A DNA stretch of 64,000 nt from Neorhizobium alkalisoli (GTDB taxonomy: Bacteria > Pseudomonadota > Alphaproteobacteria > Rhizobiales > Rhizobiaceae), in assembly GCF_002968635.1 (NCBI RefSeq), contig NZ_PVBN01000008.1, forward strand, positions 1-64,000, read 5' to 3'. Positions 18,645 to 27,863 of this stretch are shown here, in pieces. Every line of letters starts with the position of its first letter. Position 1 is the stretch's first letter. The notes beneath the pieces are model-generated. The model made no database searches, had not been told where the DNA came from, and saw only the letters and a list, made by a program, of their open reading frames with translations. A program made the position numbers and the translations under genes.

Positions 18645-19955
18645 TCAGAGCGGCTTGCCGATGCCGGAATAGGTGAACCCATGCGCTTCGACTTCCGGCT
18701 TGCGGTAGACGTTGCGCAGATCGACCAGCACGGGGCTCTTCATTACCGACTTGAGGCGTTCGAGATCCAATGCCCGAAACTCGTTCCATTCCGTGACGAG
18801 GACGGCAACATCGGCTCCTTCCGCGGCCTGATAAGGGCCGCTGGCGAATTCGATATCCATCATCTGTTTTGCGTTTTCCATTCCCTCAGGATCGTAGCCG
18901 GATACGATTGCACCCGCATCCTTCAGGGTCTGGACAACCGCGATCGCCGGGCTGTCGCGCATGTCGTCGGTATTCGGCTTGAAGGTGAGGCCGAAGACTG
19001 CGACCTTCTTTCCCCGCACTTCTCCGCCGGCAGCGGCGATCACTTTGCGCCCCATGGCGCGCTTGCGGTTGTCGTTGACTGCGATGGTCGCTTCGATCAG
19101 ACGGACAGGGCTGTCATTGTCCTGTGCAGTCTTGGCAAGCGCCAGCGTGTCCTTCGGGAAGCATGAGCCGCCGTAGCCAGGGCCGGCATGCAGGAATTTC
19201 GAGCCGATGCGGCCGTCGAGGCCGATGCCGCGCGAGACATCCTGGACATCGGCGCCGACGCGCTCGCAAAGATCGGCCATCTCGTTGATGAAGGTGATCT
19301 TCATCGCCAGGAAGCCGTTGGCCGCATATTTGATGAGCTCGGACGTGCGGCGGCTCGTGAACAGCAGCGGCGACTGGTTGAGGTAGAGCGGCCTGTAGAC
19401 TTCCGTCATCACGCCGCGGGCGCGCTCGTCGGAAAGCCCGACGACGATTCGGTCCGGGCGCTTGAAGTCTTCGATCGCGGCTCCTTCGCGGAGGAATTCC
19501 GGGTTGGAGACGACGGCAAAATCGGCTTGCGGATTGGTTTCGCGGATGATCCGCTCGACCTCGTCACCGGTGCCGACAGGGACGGTGGATTTGGTAACGA
19601 CGACCGTGAAGCCATCGAGCGCCTCGGCGATCTCTGCGGCGGCAGCATAGACATAACCAAGGTCGGCATGGCCATCTCCGCGACGAGAGGGTGTGCCGAC
19701 TGCGATGAAGACGACGTCGGCCTGGGCAACGGCGCTCTTCAGATCGGTCGTGAAGGACAGGCGTCCTGATTTGACATTCGACTCGACCAGCGCATCGAGA
19801 CCAGGTTCGAAGATCGGGATCACACCCTTCTTCAGCGCCTCGATTTTTTCGACGGCCTTGTCGACGCAGGTGACGTGATGTCCGAAATCCGCAAAGCAAG
19901 CTCCGGAAACGAGACCGACATAACCAGATCCAACCATTACAATATGCATCTGCAA
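18645..19955 (-). CDS. ugd: UDP-glucose 6-dehydrogenase (RkpK type)
   Basis: Oxidises UDP-glucose to UDP-glucuronate with two NAD, supplying glucuronate and galacturonate for surface polysaccharides. It has 436 residues. The N-terminal Rossmann motif is VGSGYVGLVSGACFADFGHH at about 8-27; the central domain has NPEFLREGAAIEDF; the catalytic Cys265 is in GPGYGGSCFPKDT; the C-terminal domain has GLTFKPNTDDMRDSPA. RkpK is the rhizobial name for this enzyme. Two capsule-type genes lie about 5 kb away. An in-frame second ATG (codon 3) is also a possible start. Confidence 0.97.
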   Translation of the reverse strand: MQMHIVMVGSGYVGLVSGACFADFGHHVTCVDKAVEKIEALKKGVIPIFEPGLDALVESNVKSGRLSFTTDLKSAVAQADVVFIAVGTPSRRGDGHADLGYVYAAAAEIAEALDGFTVVVTKSTVPVGTGDEVERIIRETNPQADFAVVSNPEFLREGAAIEDFKRPDRIVVGLSDERARGVMTEVYRPLYLNQSPLLFTSRRTSELIKYAANGFLAMKITFINEMADLCERVGADVQDVSRGIGLDGRIGSKFLHAGPGYGGSCFPKDTLALAKTAQDNDSPVRLIEATIAVNDNRKRAMGRKVIAAAGGEVRGKKVAVFGLTFKPNTDDMRDSPAIAVVQTLKDAGAIVSGYDPEGMENAKQMMDIEFASGPYQAAEGADVAVLVTEWNEFRALDLERLKSVMKSPVLVDLRNVYRKPEVEAHGFTYSGIGKPL

Positions 19956-20183
19956 TCCTCATCGCGGTCGAGCAGGATCTTCTGCCCTCGATTTTTACTT
20001 TTCCTAGCGCATCCAGGTTTTATTGCAACGCATCAAGCGTGTTAGGATTAATCCGCATTGCCCCAGCGATTTTTACCTGATCTGCATCTGGGTGTCGGCC
20101 AGGAATACTTGGTCGCTCCCGAACATCGGCGTTGCGCATGACCTGAATATGAAGGCCTGGGGACAATCGCTGGTGATTGAGGG

Positions 20184-20978
20184 TTACGTTTTCGACATGC
20201 GCCTTCCCCAGGCGATGAAATCCGGATTCGCGAAGTCGATCACACCAGCCTGGCTGGTCTTGCCGTAGCGAAGCGGCTCGCCGTCAAGACCGAGTGTGAC
20301 GCCGCCCGCTGCCCGCAAAACCGCGTCTCCCGCCGCCGTGTCCCATTCCATCGTCCGCCCGAAACGGGGATAGAGATCGGCAGCCCCTTCGGCCAGCAGG
20401 CAGAATTTCAAAGACGAGCCGATGCAACGGATGTCACAGGCACCGGACTGTTTCAGAAAGGCCTCGGTCTCGGCGGAGCCGTGCGAGCGGCTTGCGACCG
20501 CGACGGGCGGAGTGGAGACCGGTCGTGCCGAAATCCTCTCGCGGCTTGCCACCGCATGATCGTTATCGATGATCAGTTTTTCAGCGGTCCCGTTTCCGCC
20601 GAGATAAGCGACTTTGAGAGCGGGGGCATAGACCGCGCCCAGCACGGGTGTTCCGTTTTCCACCAAGGCGATATTGACGGTGAAGTCCATCTGTTTGCCG
20701 ATGAATTCCTTAGTCCCGTCCAGCGGATCGACGAGGATGAACGTGCGGCCTTCGATCTGCGGCACTCGTCCCGCTGCAACCGATTCTTCCGCGATGACCG
20801 GAATTCCCGGACATGCCGTTGCAAGTTCGGAAAGGATGATCGCTTCGGCCCGCTCATCCGCTTCCGTGACCGGCGAGCGGTCGTCCTTGTATCGGGTAAT
20901 AGGCCCCGCCTCGTAAATGTCGAGAATCACTTTCCCGGCGAGCAGGGCGGCGTGTTCGAAGGCGGCCAGCATGGACAT
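20184..20978 (-). CDS. cysQ: 3'(2'),5'-bisphosphate nucleotidase, CysQ family
   Basis: Inositol-monophosphatase-fold enzyme that hydrolyses 3'-phosphoadenosine 5'-phosphate (or PAPS), a by-product of sulfate assimilation. It has 264 residues from ATG 20978. Metal-binding motifs are EES (VIAEESVAAG), DPLDGTKEFI and EWDTAAGDAVLRAAGG, in the expected order. The longer open frame upstream overlaps rlmB and has no family similarity. It starts 19 bp after the rlmB stop and is likely co-transcribed with it. Confidence 0.94.
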   Translation of the reverse strand: MSMLAAFEHAALLAGKVILDIYEAGPITRYKDDRSPVTEADERAEAIILSELATACPGIPVIAEESVAAGRVPQIEGRTFILVDPLDGTKEFIGKQMDFTVNIALVENGTPVLGAVYAPALKVAYLGGNGTAEKLIIDNDHAVASRERISARPVSTPPVAVASRSHGSAETEAFLKQSGACDIRCIGSSLKFCLLAEGAADLYPRFGRTMEWDTAAGDAVLRAAGGVTLGLDGEPLRYGKTSQAGVIDFANPDFIAWGRRMSKT

Positions 20979-20997
20979 CAGCGCGACCCCAAACGGC

Positions 20998-21876
20998 TCA
21001 CTTTGCCCTGGCCAGATGCTGGCGGGTGGCATAGAGCGCCACTGCGGCGGCATTCGACACGTTGAGTGACTTGATCGCGCCCGGCATGTCGAGCCTCGCC
21101 AATGCCGCGACCGTCTCGCGGGTTTTCTGCCGCAGTCCCTTGCCCTCCGAGCCCAGCACGAGTGCGACCTTGTCGGCAGCAAACGTTCCTTCGAGCGGGG
21201 CGGGGCCTTCCGAATCAAGCCCGATCGTCTGGAAACCGAGCCGGTGCAATTCCTCGATCGCGTCGGCGAGGTTGGTGATCTGTATATAAGGTATGAGTTC
21301 CAGCGCGCCGGAGGCCGACTTGGCCAGTACTCCGGATTCGGTCGGGCTATGTCTCTGGGTGGTGACGATGGCGCCGGCGCCGAAGGCCACGGCCGAACGC
21401 ATGATCGCTCCGACGTTATGCGGGTCGGTCACCTGATCGAGCACCAGAAGCAGGGGGCTGTCCTTCAGCGCCTCCAGCCGGCGCAAGGGCAGGGGTCGAG
21501 TTTCCAGCATGACACCCTGGTGGATGGCTTCGGGACCCAGCACCTTGTCGATATCCTGAGGGGAGACGAATTCGACCGGGAAGGGCAGTGCGTCTGGCTC
21601 CCCGACATCGAGGCGCGCAAAGGCATTTCGTGTAACCGAGAGTTTGATCAGCTTGCGCTCGGGATTCTCAAGAGCTGCTCGCACCGTATGCAAGCCGTAA
21701 AGAAAGACCTGTTCGGGCTGCAGCTGCGGGGGCTTCCAATCCTTGTTGGATTTCTGCCGTTTCTGCTGCGGGGTCGGAATTTCCCCGCGCTCCCGCTTGG
21801 CATCGCGCACGGCGCGCCTCAGCGTGGCATAGTGACCATCGCGGCCGGATTTGTCTTGTTTGCTGTCCTTGCTCAT
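20998..21876 (-). CDS. rlmB: 23S rRNA (guanosine-2'-O-)-methyltransferase RlmB
   Basis: SpoU/TrmH-family SAM-dependent methyltransferase that modifies a guanosine of 23S rRNA. It has 292 residues with a basic N-terminal extension of about 50 residues. The substrate-binding domain begins QVFLYGLHTVRAALENPERK; the SPOUT knot motifs are LVLDQVTDPHNVGAIMRSA, LVLGSEGKGL and SLNVSNAAAVALYATRQ. It is divergent from the tRNA-Tyr/Gly/tuf transcription unit. Confidence 0.95.
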   Translation of the reverse strand: MSKDSKQDKSGRDGHYATLRRAVRDAKRERGEIPTPQQKRQKSNKDWKPPQLQPEQVFLYGLHTVRAALENPERKLIKLSVTRNAFARLDVGEPDALPFPVEFVSPQDIDKVLGPEAIHQGVMLETRPLPLRRLEALKDSPLLLVLDQVTDPHNVGAIMRSAVAFGAGAIVTTQRHSPTESGVLAKSASGALELIPYIQITNLADAIEELHRLGFQTIGLDSEGPAPLEGTFAADKVALVLGSEGKGLRQKTRETVAALARLDMPGAIKSLNVSNAAAVALYATRQHLARAK

Positions 21877-21977
21877 GGCGCCTTATAGCGATGCCGGCTC
21901 ATTCGGCAAAGCCCCACGATGGACGCGCAGTCCGGTGAGCAGTGATTATTTTTCCTCATTTTTCCAAAAACCTCGTG

Positions 21978-22007
21978 TTGACAGACGAGAACGGTGCGGT
22001 CATATAC
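21978..22007 (+). promoter_or_regulatory. Strong promoter candidate for the tRNA-Tyr-Gly-tuf unit
   Basis: A consensus -35 TTGACA (21978-21983), 17-18 bp spacer and an AT-rich -10 (CATATAC, 22001-22007), about 70 bp before tRNA-Tyr, in the gap after the divergent rlmB. It fits the rhizobial housekeeping sigma consensus. Confidence 0.65.
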
Positions 22008-22079
22008 GCGGCGCAGATCGAGGGGCACGGAAGTGCTCCTGGGCCTGACGAGCTTGGTCGCTGATCCAGACGGAAAACT

Positions 22080-22164
22080 GGAGGGATGCCCGAGTGGTTA
22101 AAGGGGACGGACTGTAAATCCGTTGGCTCAGCCTACGTTGGTTCAAATCCAACTCCCTCCACCA
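22080..22164 (+). tRNA. tRNA-Tyr(GTA)
   Basis: 85 nt, class II with a long variable arm and encoded CCA. The acceptor is GGAGGGA paired with TCCCTCC; anticodon loop TGTAAAT reads GTA. It is followed 25 nt later by tRNA-Gly, matching tyrU-glyT of E. coli. Confidence 0.97.
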
Positions 22165-22189
22165 TTCTGTCGCCGGATCGGACCACCCC

Positions 22190-22263
22190 GCGGGTATAGC
22201 TCAATGGTAGAGCAGCAGCCTTCCAAGCTGAATACGCGGGTTCGATTCCCGCTACCCGCTCCA
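22190..22263 (+). tRNA. tRNA-Gly(TCC)
   Basis: 74 nt with encoded CCA. The acceptor is GCGGGTA paired with TACCCGC, anticodon loop CTTCCAA reads TCC, and the T-arm is CGGGTTCGATTCCCG. It is the second tRNA of the unit leading to tuf copy 1. Confidence 0.97.
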
Positions 22264-22383
22264 TTCCCTGTTTCCATCGTTGCTTAGCTTTTTTGGCATG
22301 TTGCTTGAGACTTCTTAAGCCATTCCGGATAGAGCTTATGCTTGGCTCCTGAAGCCGTCTCCTCCTTGAATGGAAACTCGTCC

Positions 22384-22881
22384 ATGAAGAAAATAATAGC
22401 CGCCGCGGCATTTGCGACCATGCTGCTGCCGTCTGTATCCTTTGCAGAAACCATGCGTTTCCCAAGCGATGCGCCCGTCGCAGAGATCACCATCCCCGAC
22501 TCCTGGAGCCCGGAAGAAACCGAAACCGGAATTCAGGCGACGTCGGAGGATGAGGCGATCTATCTTTCGATCGATATCGCCGACGAAACGACGACCGACA
22601 AGGTGATTGAAGATGCGATCGCCTTCCTGGACGACAACGGTGTGACGGTCGATCCAGCCACCCAGAAACAGTCTGAAGATACCTTCAACGGCATGAAGAT
22701 GTCGAATTTCGACTGGAGCGGTACGGACAAGGACGGCCCTGCAAGCATCGGCCTGTCGCTCGTGTCGCCGAAGCGAGGCAAACTGCTGGTCATCACCTAC
22801 TGGGGAACCAAGGGCGAGCAGGAAAAGCATGCCGAAGAACTGCTGGCGCTCATCAGTTCGTTGAAGCCGGCCAGCAAATAA
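22384..22881 (+). CDS. Secreted hypothetical protein between tRNA-Gly and tuf
   Basis: I do not recognise the family. It has 165 residues from ATG 22384. A clear signal peptide (MKKIIAAAAFATMLLPSVSF followed by AET) predicts periplasmic export. The mature part is acidic and without cysteines, with TIPDSWSPEETETGIQATSE near the start and SLVSPKRGKLLVITYWGTKG near the end, resembling small histidine-kinase-like periplasmic proteins that fold as one alpha/beta domain. It sits in the same direction between tRNA-Gly and tuf, where E. coli has only thrT, so it is probably transcribed with them unless processed. Confidence 0.85.
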   Translation: MKKIIAAAAFATMLLPSVSFAETMRFPSDAPVAEITIPDSWSPEETETGIQATSEDEAIYLSIDIADETTTDKVIEDAIAFLDDNGVTVDPATQKQSEDTFNGMKMSNFDWSGTDKDGPASIGLSLVSPKRGKLLVITYWGTKGEQEKHAEELLALISSLKPASK

Positions 22882-23145
22882 AATTCTACGAAACGGCGGG
22901 CGATGGCAGGGTTTCGGTTGAAACGACTCCCGGTCCTGATTTCGTCTGCCTGTCATCCCGCCGTTTCACGCGTTTCGGTTGCTGCCGAAAGCGCATATTC
23001 GGCGGGCCTTCCGCATCCATTTTCTACGGTCCCCTTGTCCCGGCACGCGTCGTAATTATGTCTTGCGCATTCTGGTGGAAAGCCTTAAACGGCGACACCA
23101 AACCCGCCCGCCGGGTTCACCTCTTATGTTCACAGGAAGCTTTCA

Positions 23146-24321
23146 ATGGCAAAGAGCAAGTTTGAGCGCAACAAGCCTCACGTCAACATTGGCACGATCG
23201 GTCACGTTGACCATGGCAAGACGTCGCTGACGGCCGCGATCACGAAGTACTTCGGCGAGTACAAGGCCTATGACCAGATCGACGCCGCTCCTGAAGAAAA
23301 GGCTCGTGGCATCACGATTTCGACGGCGCACGTCGAATACGAGACGCCGGCCCGCCACTATGCGCACGTCGACTGCCCCGGCCACGCCGACTATGTGAAG
23401 AACATGATCACCGGTGCGGCGCAGATGGACGGCGCGATCCTGGTTTGCTCGGCTGCCGACGGCCCGATGCCGCAGACCCGCGAGCACATCTTGCTCGCCC
23501 GTCAGGTCGGCGTTCCCGCGATCGTGGTATTCTTGAACAAGGTCGACCAGGTTGACGACGCCGAGCTTCTCGAGCTCGTCGAGCTGGAAGTTCGCGAACT
23601 TCTGTCGTCCTACGATTTTCCGGGCGACGACATCCCGATCATCAAGGGTTCGGCGCTTGCTGCTCTTGAAGATTCCGACAAGAAGATCGGCGAAGACGCG
23701 ATCCGCGAGCTGATGGCGGCTGTTGACGCCTACATCCCGACGCCTGAGCGTCCGATCGACCAGCCGTTCCTGATGCCGATCGAAGACGTGTTCTCGATCT
23801 CGGGCCGTGGTACGGTCGTGACCGGCCGCGTCGAGCGTGGCATCGTCAAGGTTGGCGAAGAAGTCGAGATCGTCGGCATCCGTCCGACCTCGAAGACGAC
23901 GGTGACCGGCGTTGAAATGTTCCGCAAGCTGCTCGACCAGGGCCAGGCCGGCGACAACATCGGCGCGCTGATCCGCGGTGTGAACCGTGACGGCGTCGAG
24001 CGTGGCCAGATTCTGTGCAAGCCGGGTTCGGTCAAGCCGCACAAGAAGTTCAAGGCCGAAGCCTACATCCTGACGAAGGAAGAAGGCGGCCGTCATACGC
24101 CGTTCTTCACCAACTACCGTCCGCAGTTCTACTTCCGCACCACGGACGTGACCGGCATCGTGACGCTTCCGGAAGGCACCGAAATGGTCATGCCTGGCGA
24201 CAACGTCACCGTTGACGTCGAGCTGATCGTGCCGATCGCCATGGAAGAAAAGCTGCGCTTCGCCATCCGCGAAGGCGGCCGCACCGTCGGCGCCGGCATC
24301 GTCGCTTCCATCATCGAGTAA
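23146..24321 (+). CDS. tuf: Elongation factor Tu (copy 1)
   Basis: GTPase that delivers aminoacyl-tRNA to the ribosomal A site. It has 391 residues, three fewer than in E. coli. G motifs are GHVDHGKT at 19-26, DCPGH at 76-80 and NKVD at 131-134; RGITI marks switch I. This is the tufB-type position (tRNA-Tyr-Gly upstream, tRNA-Trp-secE-nusG downstream). The protein is identical to the copy at 44042-45217, and the DNA appears identical through the stop and 5 bp beyond. It is followed by a terminator. Confidence 0.99.
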   Translation: MAKSKFERNKPHVNIGTIGHVDHGKTSLTAAITKYFGEYKAYDQIDAAPEEKARGITISTAHVEYETPARHYAHVDCPGHADYVKNMITGAAQMDGAILVCSAADGPMPQTREHILLARQVGVPAIVVFLNKVDQVDDAELLELVELEVRELLSSYDFPGDDIPIIKGSALAALEDSDKKIGEDAIRELMAAVDAYIPTPERPIDQPFLMPIEDVFSISGRGTVVTGRVERGIVKVGEEVEIVGIRPTSKTTVTGVEMFRKLLDQGQAGDNIGALIRGVNRDGVERGQILCKPGSVKPHKKFKAEAYILTKEEGGRHTPFFTNYRPQFYFRTTDVTGIVTLPEGTEMVMPGDNVTVDVELIVPIAMEEKLRFAIREGGRTVGAGIVASIIE

Positions 24322-24342
24322 TCGATACCGGAATTGAATAGG

Positions 24343-24373
24343 AAAGGCCCTGCCAGAAACGGTGGGGCCTTTT
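24343..24373 (+). terminator. Rho-independent terminator of tuf copy 1
   Basis: AAAGGCCC-TGCC, a 6-nt loop, GGTG-GGGCCTTT (12 bp with two G-T pairs) and TTTTGCTTT. The A-rich other side may also serve the convergent capsule gene. Confidence 0.8.
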
Positions 24374-24414
24374 GCTTTGGAGCTTCACGTCGGGTGAGGT
24401 GGGTTCGGCATCGA

Positions 24415-25707
24415 TCAGCCGAGCAATTCGCTCTCGTGACGGTAGTAGGGGGTGTCGCGCGACTTGCGGAAGGCAAGGGGAAGCCGTTCTTCGGTTTCCA
24501 GGAGACGCGCTGCGACATTTTCCACGCCCGCCTGAATTGCCTCCCGGCCGATGAAGCCGCCACGGACCTGGGTGGTCGCGGCAAGTGCTCGCGTAAAGGC
24601 GTCGAAGAGGTCCGGATCGGGGGCGGTTGGGTTCTGCCAGAAGGCGGCAAGGCTTTCCTGGAAGGCGAGGCCCGGCACGTCGTAGATCGCGGAGCCGAGG
24701 GCGATGACCGGCCTACCGGCAGCCAGCGCCGTTAGCCCGACCGTCGAATTGACTGTCACCACGCCATGAGACTTCGCGATCAGCAGATCGGTATCGCCTC
24801 CGTCCGCGACGAAGACGCGATCGGCGACGCCATGCTTCGTTGCGGCTGAGTCGATACGGTTTGGCCAGCGGGAGAGGCCGTTGTCGATCGGGTGGATCTT
24901 GAAGAGAAGCCGGGTGTTCGCAGGCGCGTGATCGGCAAACGATGCGATCGTCGCATCGACGAGCCTGAAGAGATCTCCGCCAGGCGCATGGCGCCTGATC
25001 TGATAGTCGCCCGGTAATTGCAGTGGAAAGAAATAGAAAGGAGAGGGAGCCCCACTTCGTGCGGAGAGGCAGGCTTCAATTGCCGTTCTTGCCTGGCGCC
25101 GGCGTTTGCGGCGCGTGAGGGCTTTCCAGATCCAGCCGCTGTATTCGACCGCCGGATGAACCGGCCCGTGCGTGCGATAATGCGGATGGACGAGCCAGCC
25201 GAGCGCGACGTTCGGAATATGGAATGCGAGATCGTAAAGGGCGTAGGTCAGAAAGCTCGAAGGATAGAGCTTTTCGGAGGAAACCGACGGTTGACCGGCC
25301 GCGAGCGCGCTTATGTCCGCTGGTTTGGCAGGAAAGCGGGAATGCCCCGACATGCCATCCGGCTCGATCGTCAGCCAGTCGGGCCTGAGATAGCCGTGCT
25401 CCAGAATATGGACGCGCAGCCCCGCGCCGATCCCGAGCTCGGCCGCCACCGCATGTGGCGCGCGGCCATCACCCAACATGACGATGTCGGTAATATTGTG
25501 ATCGCGAATGTAGCAATTGAGATACACCGGCCAATCATTTGCGCGGCCGCGGAAGAAGTTGCTTTCCTTCGGCCACCAAAATACCACATCCCCAAGGCAG
25601 AGGCTGATCTTTCGGATCGAAGCTCCTTTGTTTTCAACCGCTTCTGCCAGCCGTCGGAGGAATGGCGAGGCGGGACCTTGAAGGAACAGGAACGTGCGGG
25701 CTTTCAT
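24415..25707 (-). CDS. Capsule polysaccharide export/biosynthesis protein, KpsS/RkpJ-like
   Basis: Cytoplasmic protein of the KpsS/RkpJ family, whose members attach or extend the Kdo linker on lipid-anchored capsule in group 2-type systems. It has 430 residues from ATG 25707, opening MKARTFLFLQGPASPFLRRL, the family's usual start. Other marks are LEHGYLRPDWLTIEPDGM, LPGDYQIRRHAP, LLFKIHPIDNG (Lys-His-Pro) and VVTVNSTVGLTALAAGRPVI, typical of the nucleotide-sugar-binding half. It is paralogous to the divergent gene at 25868. No kpsC, kpsD, kpsE, kpsM or kpsT lies nearby, so partners must be elsewhere. The specific linkage made is unknown. Confidence 0.85.
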   Translation of the reverse strand: MKARTFLFLQGPASPFLRRLAEAVENKGASIRKISLCLGDVVFWWPKESNFFRGRANDWPVYLNCYIRDHNITDIVMLGDGRAPHAVAAELGIGAGLRVHILEHGYLRPDWLTIEPDGMSGHSRFPAKPADISALAAGQPSVSSEKLYPSSFLTYALYDLAFHIPNVALGWLVHPHYRTHGPVHPAVEYSGWIWKALTRRKRRRQARTAIEACLSARSGAPSPFYFFPLQLPGDYQIRRHAPGGDLFRLVDATIASFADHAPANTRLLFKIHPIDNGLSRWPNRIDSAATKHGVADRVFVADGGDTDLLIAKSHGVVTVNSTVGLTALAAGRPVIALGSAIYDVPGLAFQESLAAFWQNPTAPDPDLFDAFTRALAATTQVRGGFIGREAIQAGVENVAARLLETEERLPLAFRKSRDTPYYRHESELLG

Positions 25708-25867
25708 GTCACACAACCTGAGGAATGTTGGGGAACGTCTGGTGGAGCATTGACGGGAGGGGGACCTTCGTGAAAATACCCGTCCGGTGTATATCGGCCT
25801 TCGCGCAATTGAAATCGCTTTTCGCAGGCTTGTCGTTGGTTCAGTCTCAAGCAGCATTGGCTCTCGC

Positions 25868-27259
25868 ATGACCAAAGTTCTGTTCCTTCAAGGTCCTCCA
25901 TCGGTTTTCTGGCGCGAGTTGGCTGGGGCGTTCGAGACGCAGGGCGTCGAGACCAAGAGGGTGAACTTCTCGTTTGGCGACCAGCTCTTCTGGTTCAAGC
26001 GCGGCGCGATCAATTATCGCGGGTCGCTGCGGGCCTGGCCGCGTTACCTGGCTAACCTGATTCGCCGCGAAGGCATCACCGACATTCTCTACTATGCCGA
26101 CCGGCTTCCTTATCACCGTCTTGCCGCGCGGGTTGGCCGCAAGCTCGGCGTCCGCTGCCATGCCGTGGAATTCGGTTATCTGCGGCCCGATTGGATCACG
26201 CTCGAACGCGACGGAATGGGGCGATTCTCGCATTTCCCGAACGATCCGGATCACATTCGCCAGATCGCCGCCAAACTCGACCTTCCTGATCTACACGCCC
26301 GTTACGGCCACACCTTCGGCCAGGAGGCCACCAGCGAAGTTGTCTACAACCTCGGAGCCTATTTCGGGCGTCTGATGTTTCCGTTCTACCGTGCCGACAA
26401 ATATTACGACCCCCTGTTCGATTACATGTCCTGGCTTCCCCGCATGATGCGTCGCCGTCATCGCTTGCCGGAAGATTTCTGGACGGAAGAATCGCCGCCC
26501 ACCTATCTCGTGGCGCTGCAGTTGCAGAGCGACTACCAGATTCGCGCCAATTCGCCCTATCGGCATCTCTCTCAGATGCTGTCGCAGGTTTTCCGGTCGT
26601 TCGCACGCAATGCTCCCGAGGGAGCAAGGCTTCTTATAAAGCAGCATCCTCTCGACAATGATCTCGAACGGTGGGGCAAGGTCGTCACCAAGCTTGCCGA
26701 AGATTATCGTATCCGGGAGCGCGTCTTCTTTATCGAGGAAGGAGAGCTGGGCGGCATTCTGAAGCGTTCGGCAGGGGTGATCATCGTAAACTCCACCACC
26801 GGGCTTCAAAGCCTCCGCGCCGGCGTGCCGACCATCGCTCTCGGCGCTGCCATCTATGATATTCCGGGGCTCACGCATCAGGCGGGGATCGACAGCTTCT
26901 GGCAGCGCCCGGAGCCGATCGACAACGAGTTGCTGCTCGATTTCATCAAGACGATCGCGGCGACGATCCAGGTAAAGGGCAATTTCTATCATTCGGAGGG
27001 GCGCAAGCTCGCGGTCGAAACGATCGTTCACCGCGTCCGCGAAGGCTTGGTGAATGAGCCCGGCGCTTACGTGGAAAAGCCGCCGCGCCTTTCCTGGCGG
27101 CGCCTTCCGTTTGCGCCCGAAAGGAATGTGCAGCCAGGCATTTTGTCGGGCGGGCTCGAGCTGCCGGGCAAGGAAATTCTCGTTGGGCGGCCTGAGCCGG
27201 TCCTCTCCGTGGGGCGCTTTGCGGATGCCTCCGAGCCGCGCAACAGAAACCGGAGATAG
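25868..27259 (+). CDS. Capsule polysaccharide export/biosynthesis protein, KpsS/RkpJ-like (second copy)
   Basis: Divergent paralogue of the gene at 24415-25707, sharing a 160-bp intergenic region. It has 463 residues from ATG 25868, opening MTKVLFLQGPPSVFWRELAG. Matching motifs are VEFGYLRPDWITLERDGMG, LQSDYQIRANSPY, LLIKQHPLDNDLERW and GVIIVNSTTGLQSLRAGVPT. A C-terminal extension of about 65 residues, rich in Arg and Pro, is absent from the paralogue. The two differ at most positions, so the duplication is old. Same inferred role in surface polysaccharide assembly; ugd at 18645-19955 could feed UDP-glucuronate to it. Confidence 0.85.
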   Translation: MTKVLFLQGPPSVFWRELAGAFETQGVETKRVNFSFGDQLFWFKRGAINYRGSLRAWPRYLANLIRREGITDILYYADRLPYHRLAARVGRKLGVRCHAVEFGYLRPDWITLERDGMGRFSHFPNDPDHIRQIAAKLDLPDLHARYGHTFGQEATSEVVYNLGAYFGRLMFPFYRADKYYDPLFDYMSWLPRMMRRRHRLPEDFWTEESPPTYLVALQLQSDYQIRANSPYRHLSQMLSQVFRSFARNAPEGARLLIKQHPLDNDLERWGKVVTKLAEDYRIRERVFFIEEGELGGILKRSAGVIIVNSTTGLQSLRAGVPTIALGAAIYDIPGLTHQAGIDSFWQRPEPIDNELLLDFIKTIAATIQVKGNFYHSEGRKLAVETIVHRVREGLVNEPGAYVEKPPRLSWRRLPFAPERNVQPGILSGGLELPGKEILVGRPEPVLSVGRFADASEPRNRNRR

Positions 27260-27374
27260 AAGGCGGGGATATTCAAAAATGCGCTTGCAAAGCGCAGCGC
27301 ATCCCCTTAAAGGGAGCGCCTAGCCAGTTGGCGGCGAACCGGAGTTTCCGGTTTGCGAATTCCGCCAGGGTTGA

Positions 27375-27450
<76 letters not shown>

Positions 27451-27647
27451 CTTCCAGATGATTGGCGCGAGATTATCCGCAGCGGAATTGTCGGGAAATG
27501 GCCGTCGTGCAAAACGGCGAAATTTCATCGAACACTGTTTTCCCTCTTGTGTAAAGGGGAAGGGGTGTTTATGTAGGTCAAAACAGACACGCGGTGCGTG
27601 GGGCTGAGCGAGTTCAGCTTTACGTGCCGTAATTGCGTGGACAATCT

Positions 27648-27848
27648 ATGGCATCCAAAACCAATCCCGTTACGTTTCTGCGCCAGGTGCGCTCCGAAGC
27701 GACGAAAATTCATTGGCCGTCTCGTCGCGAGACTATGATCTCTACGGCCATGGTCTTGGTGATGGTTGTTTTCGCTGCGCTGTTTTTCTTCGCTGCGGAC
27801 CAGCTTTTGGGCTGGTTGCTACGTTTGGTACTGAACGTCAGCGTTTGA
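27648..27848 (+). CDS. secE: Preprotein translocase subunit SecE
   Basis: Small clamp subunit of the SecYEG translocon. It has 66 residues, the short single-helix form of alphaproteobacteria, against 127 and three helices in E. coli. A conserved amphipathic segment (FLRQVRSEATKIHWPSRRET) precedes one transmembrane helix (about 36-58). ATG 27648 is preferred to an upstream in-frame start at 27633. Followed by nusG after 15 bp. Confidence 0.95.
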   Translation: MASKTNPVTFLRQVRSEATKIHWPSRRETMISTAMVLVMVVFAALFFFAADQLLGWLLRLVLNVSV

Positions 27849-27863
27849 TTCTGGAGAATGAAG

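Noticed and set aside
20979-21218. 80-codon upstream extension of cysQ
   Set aside because: Overlaps the rlmB coding end, is Arg/Ser/Pro-rich and has no inositol-phosphatase similarity.
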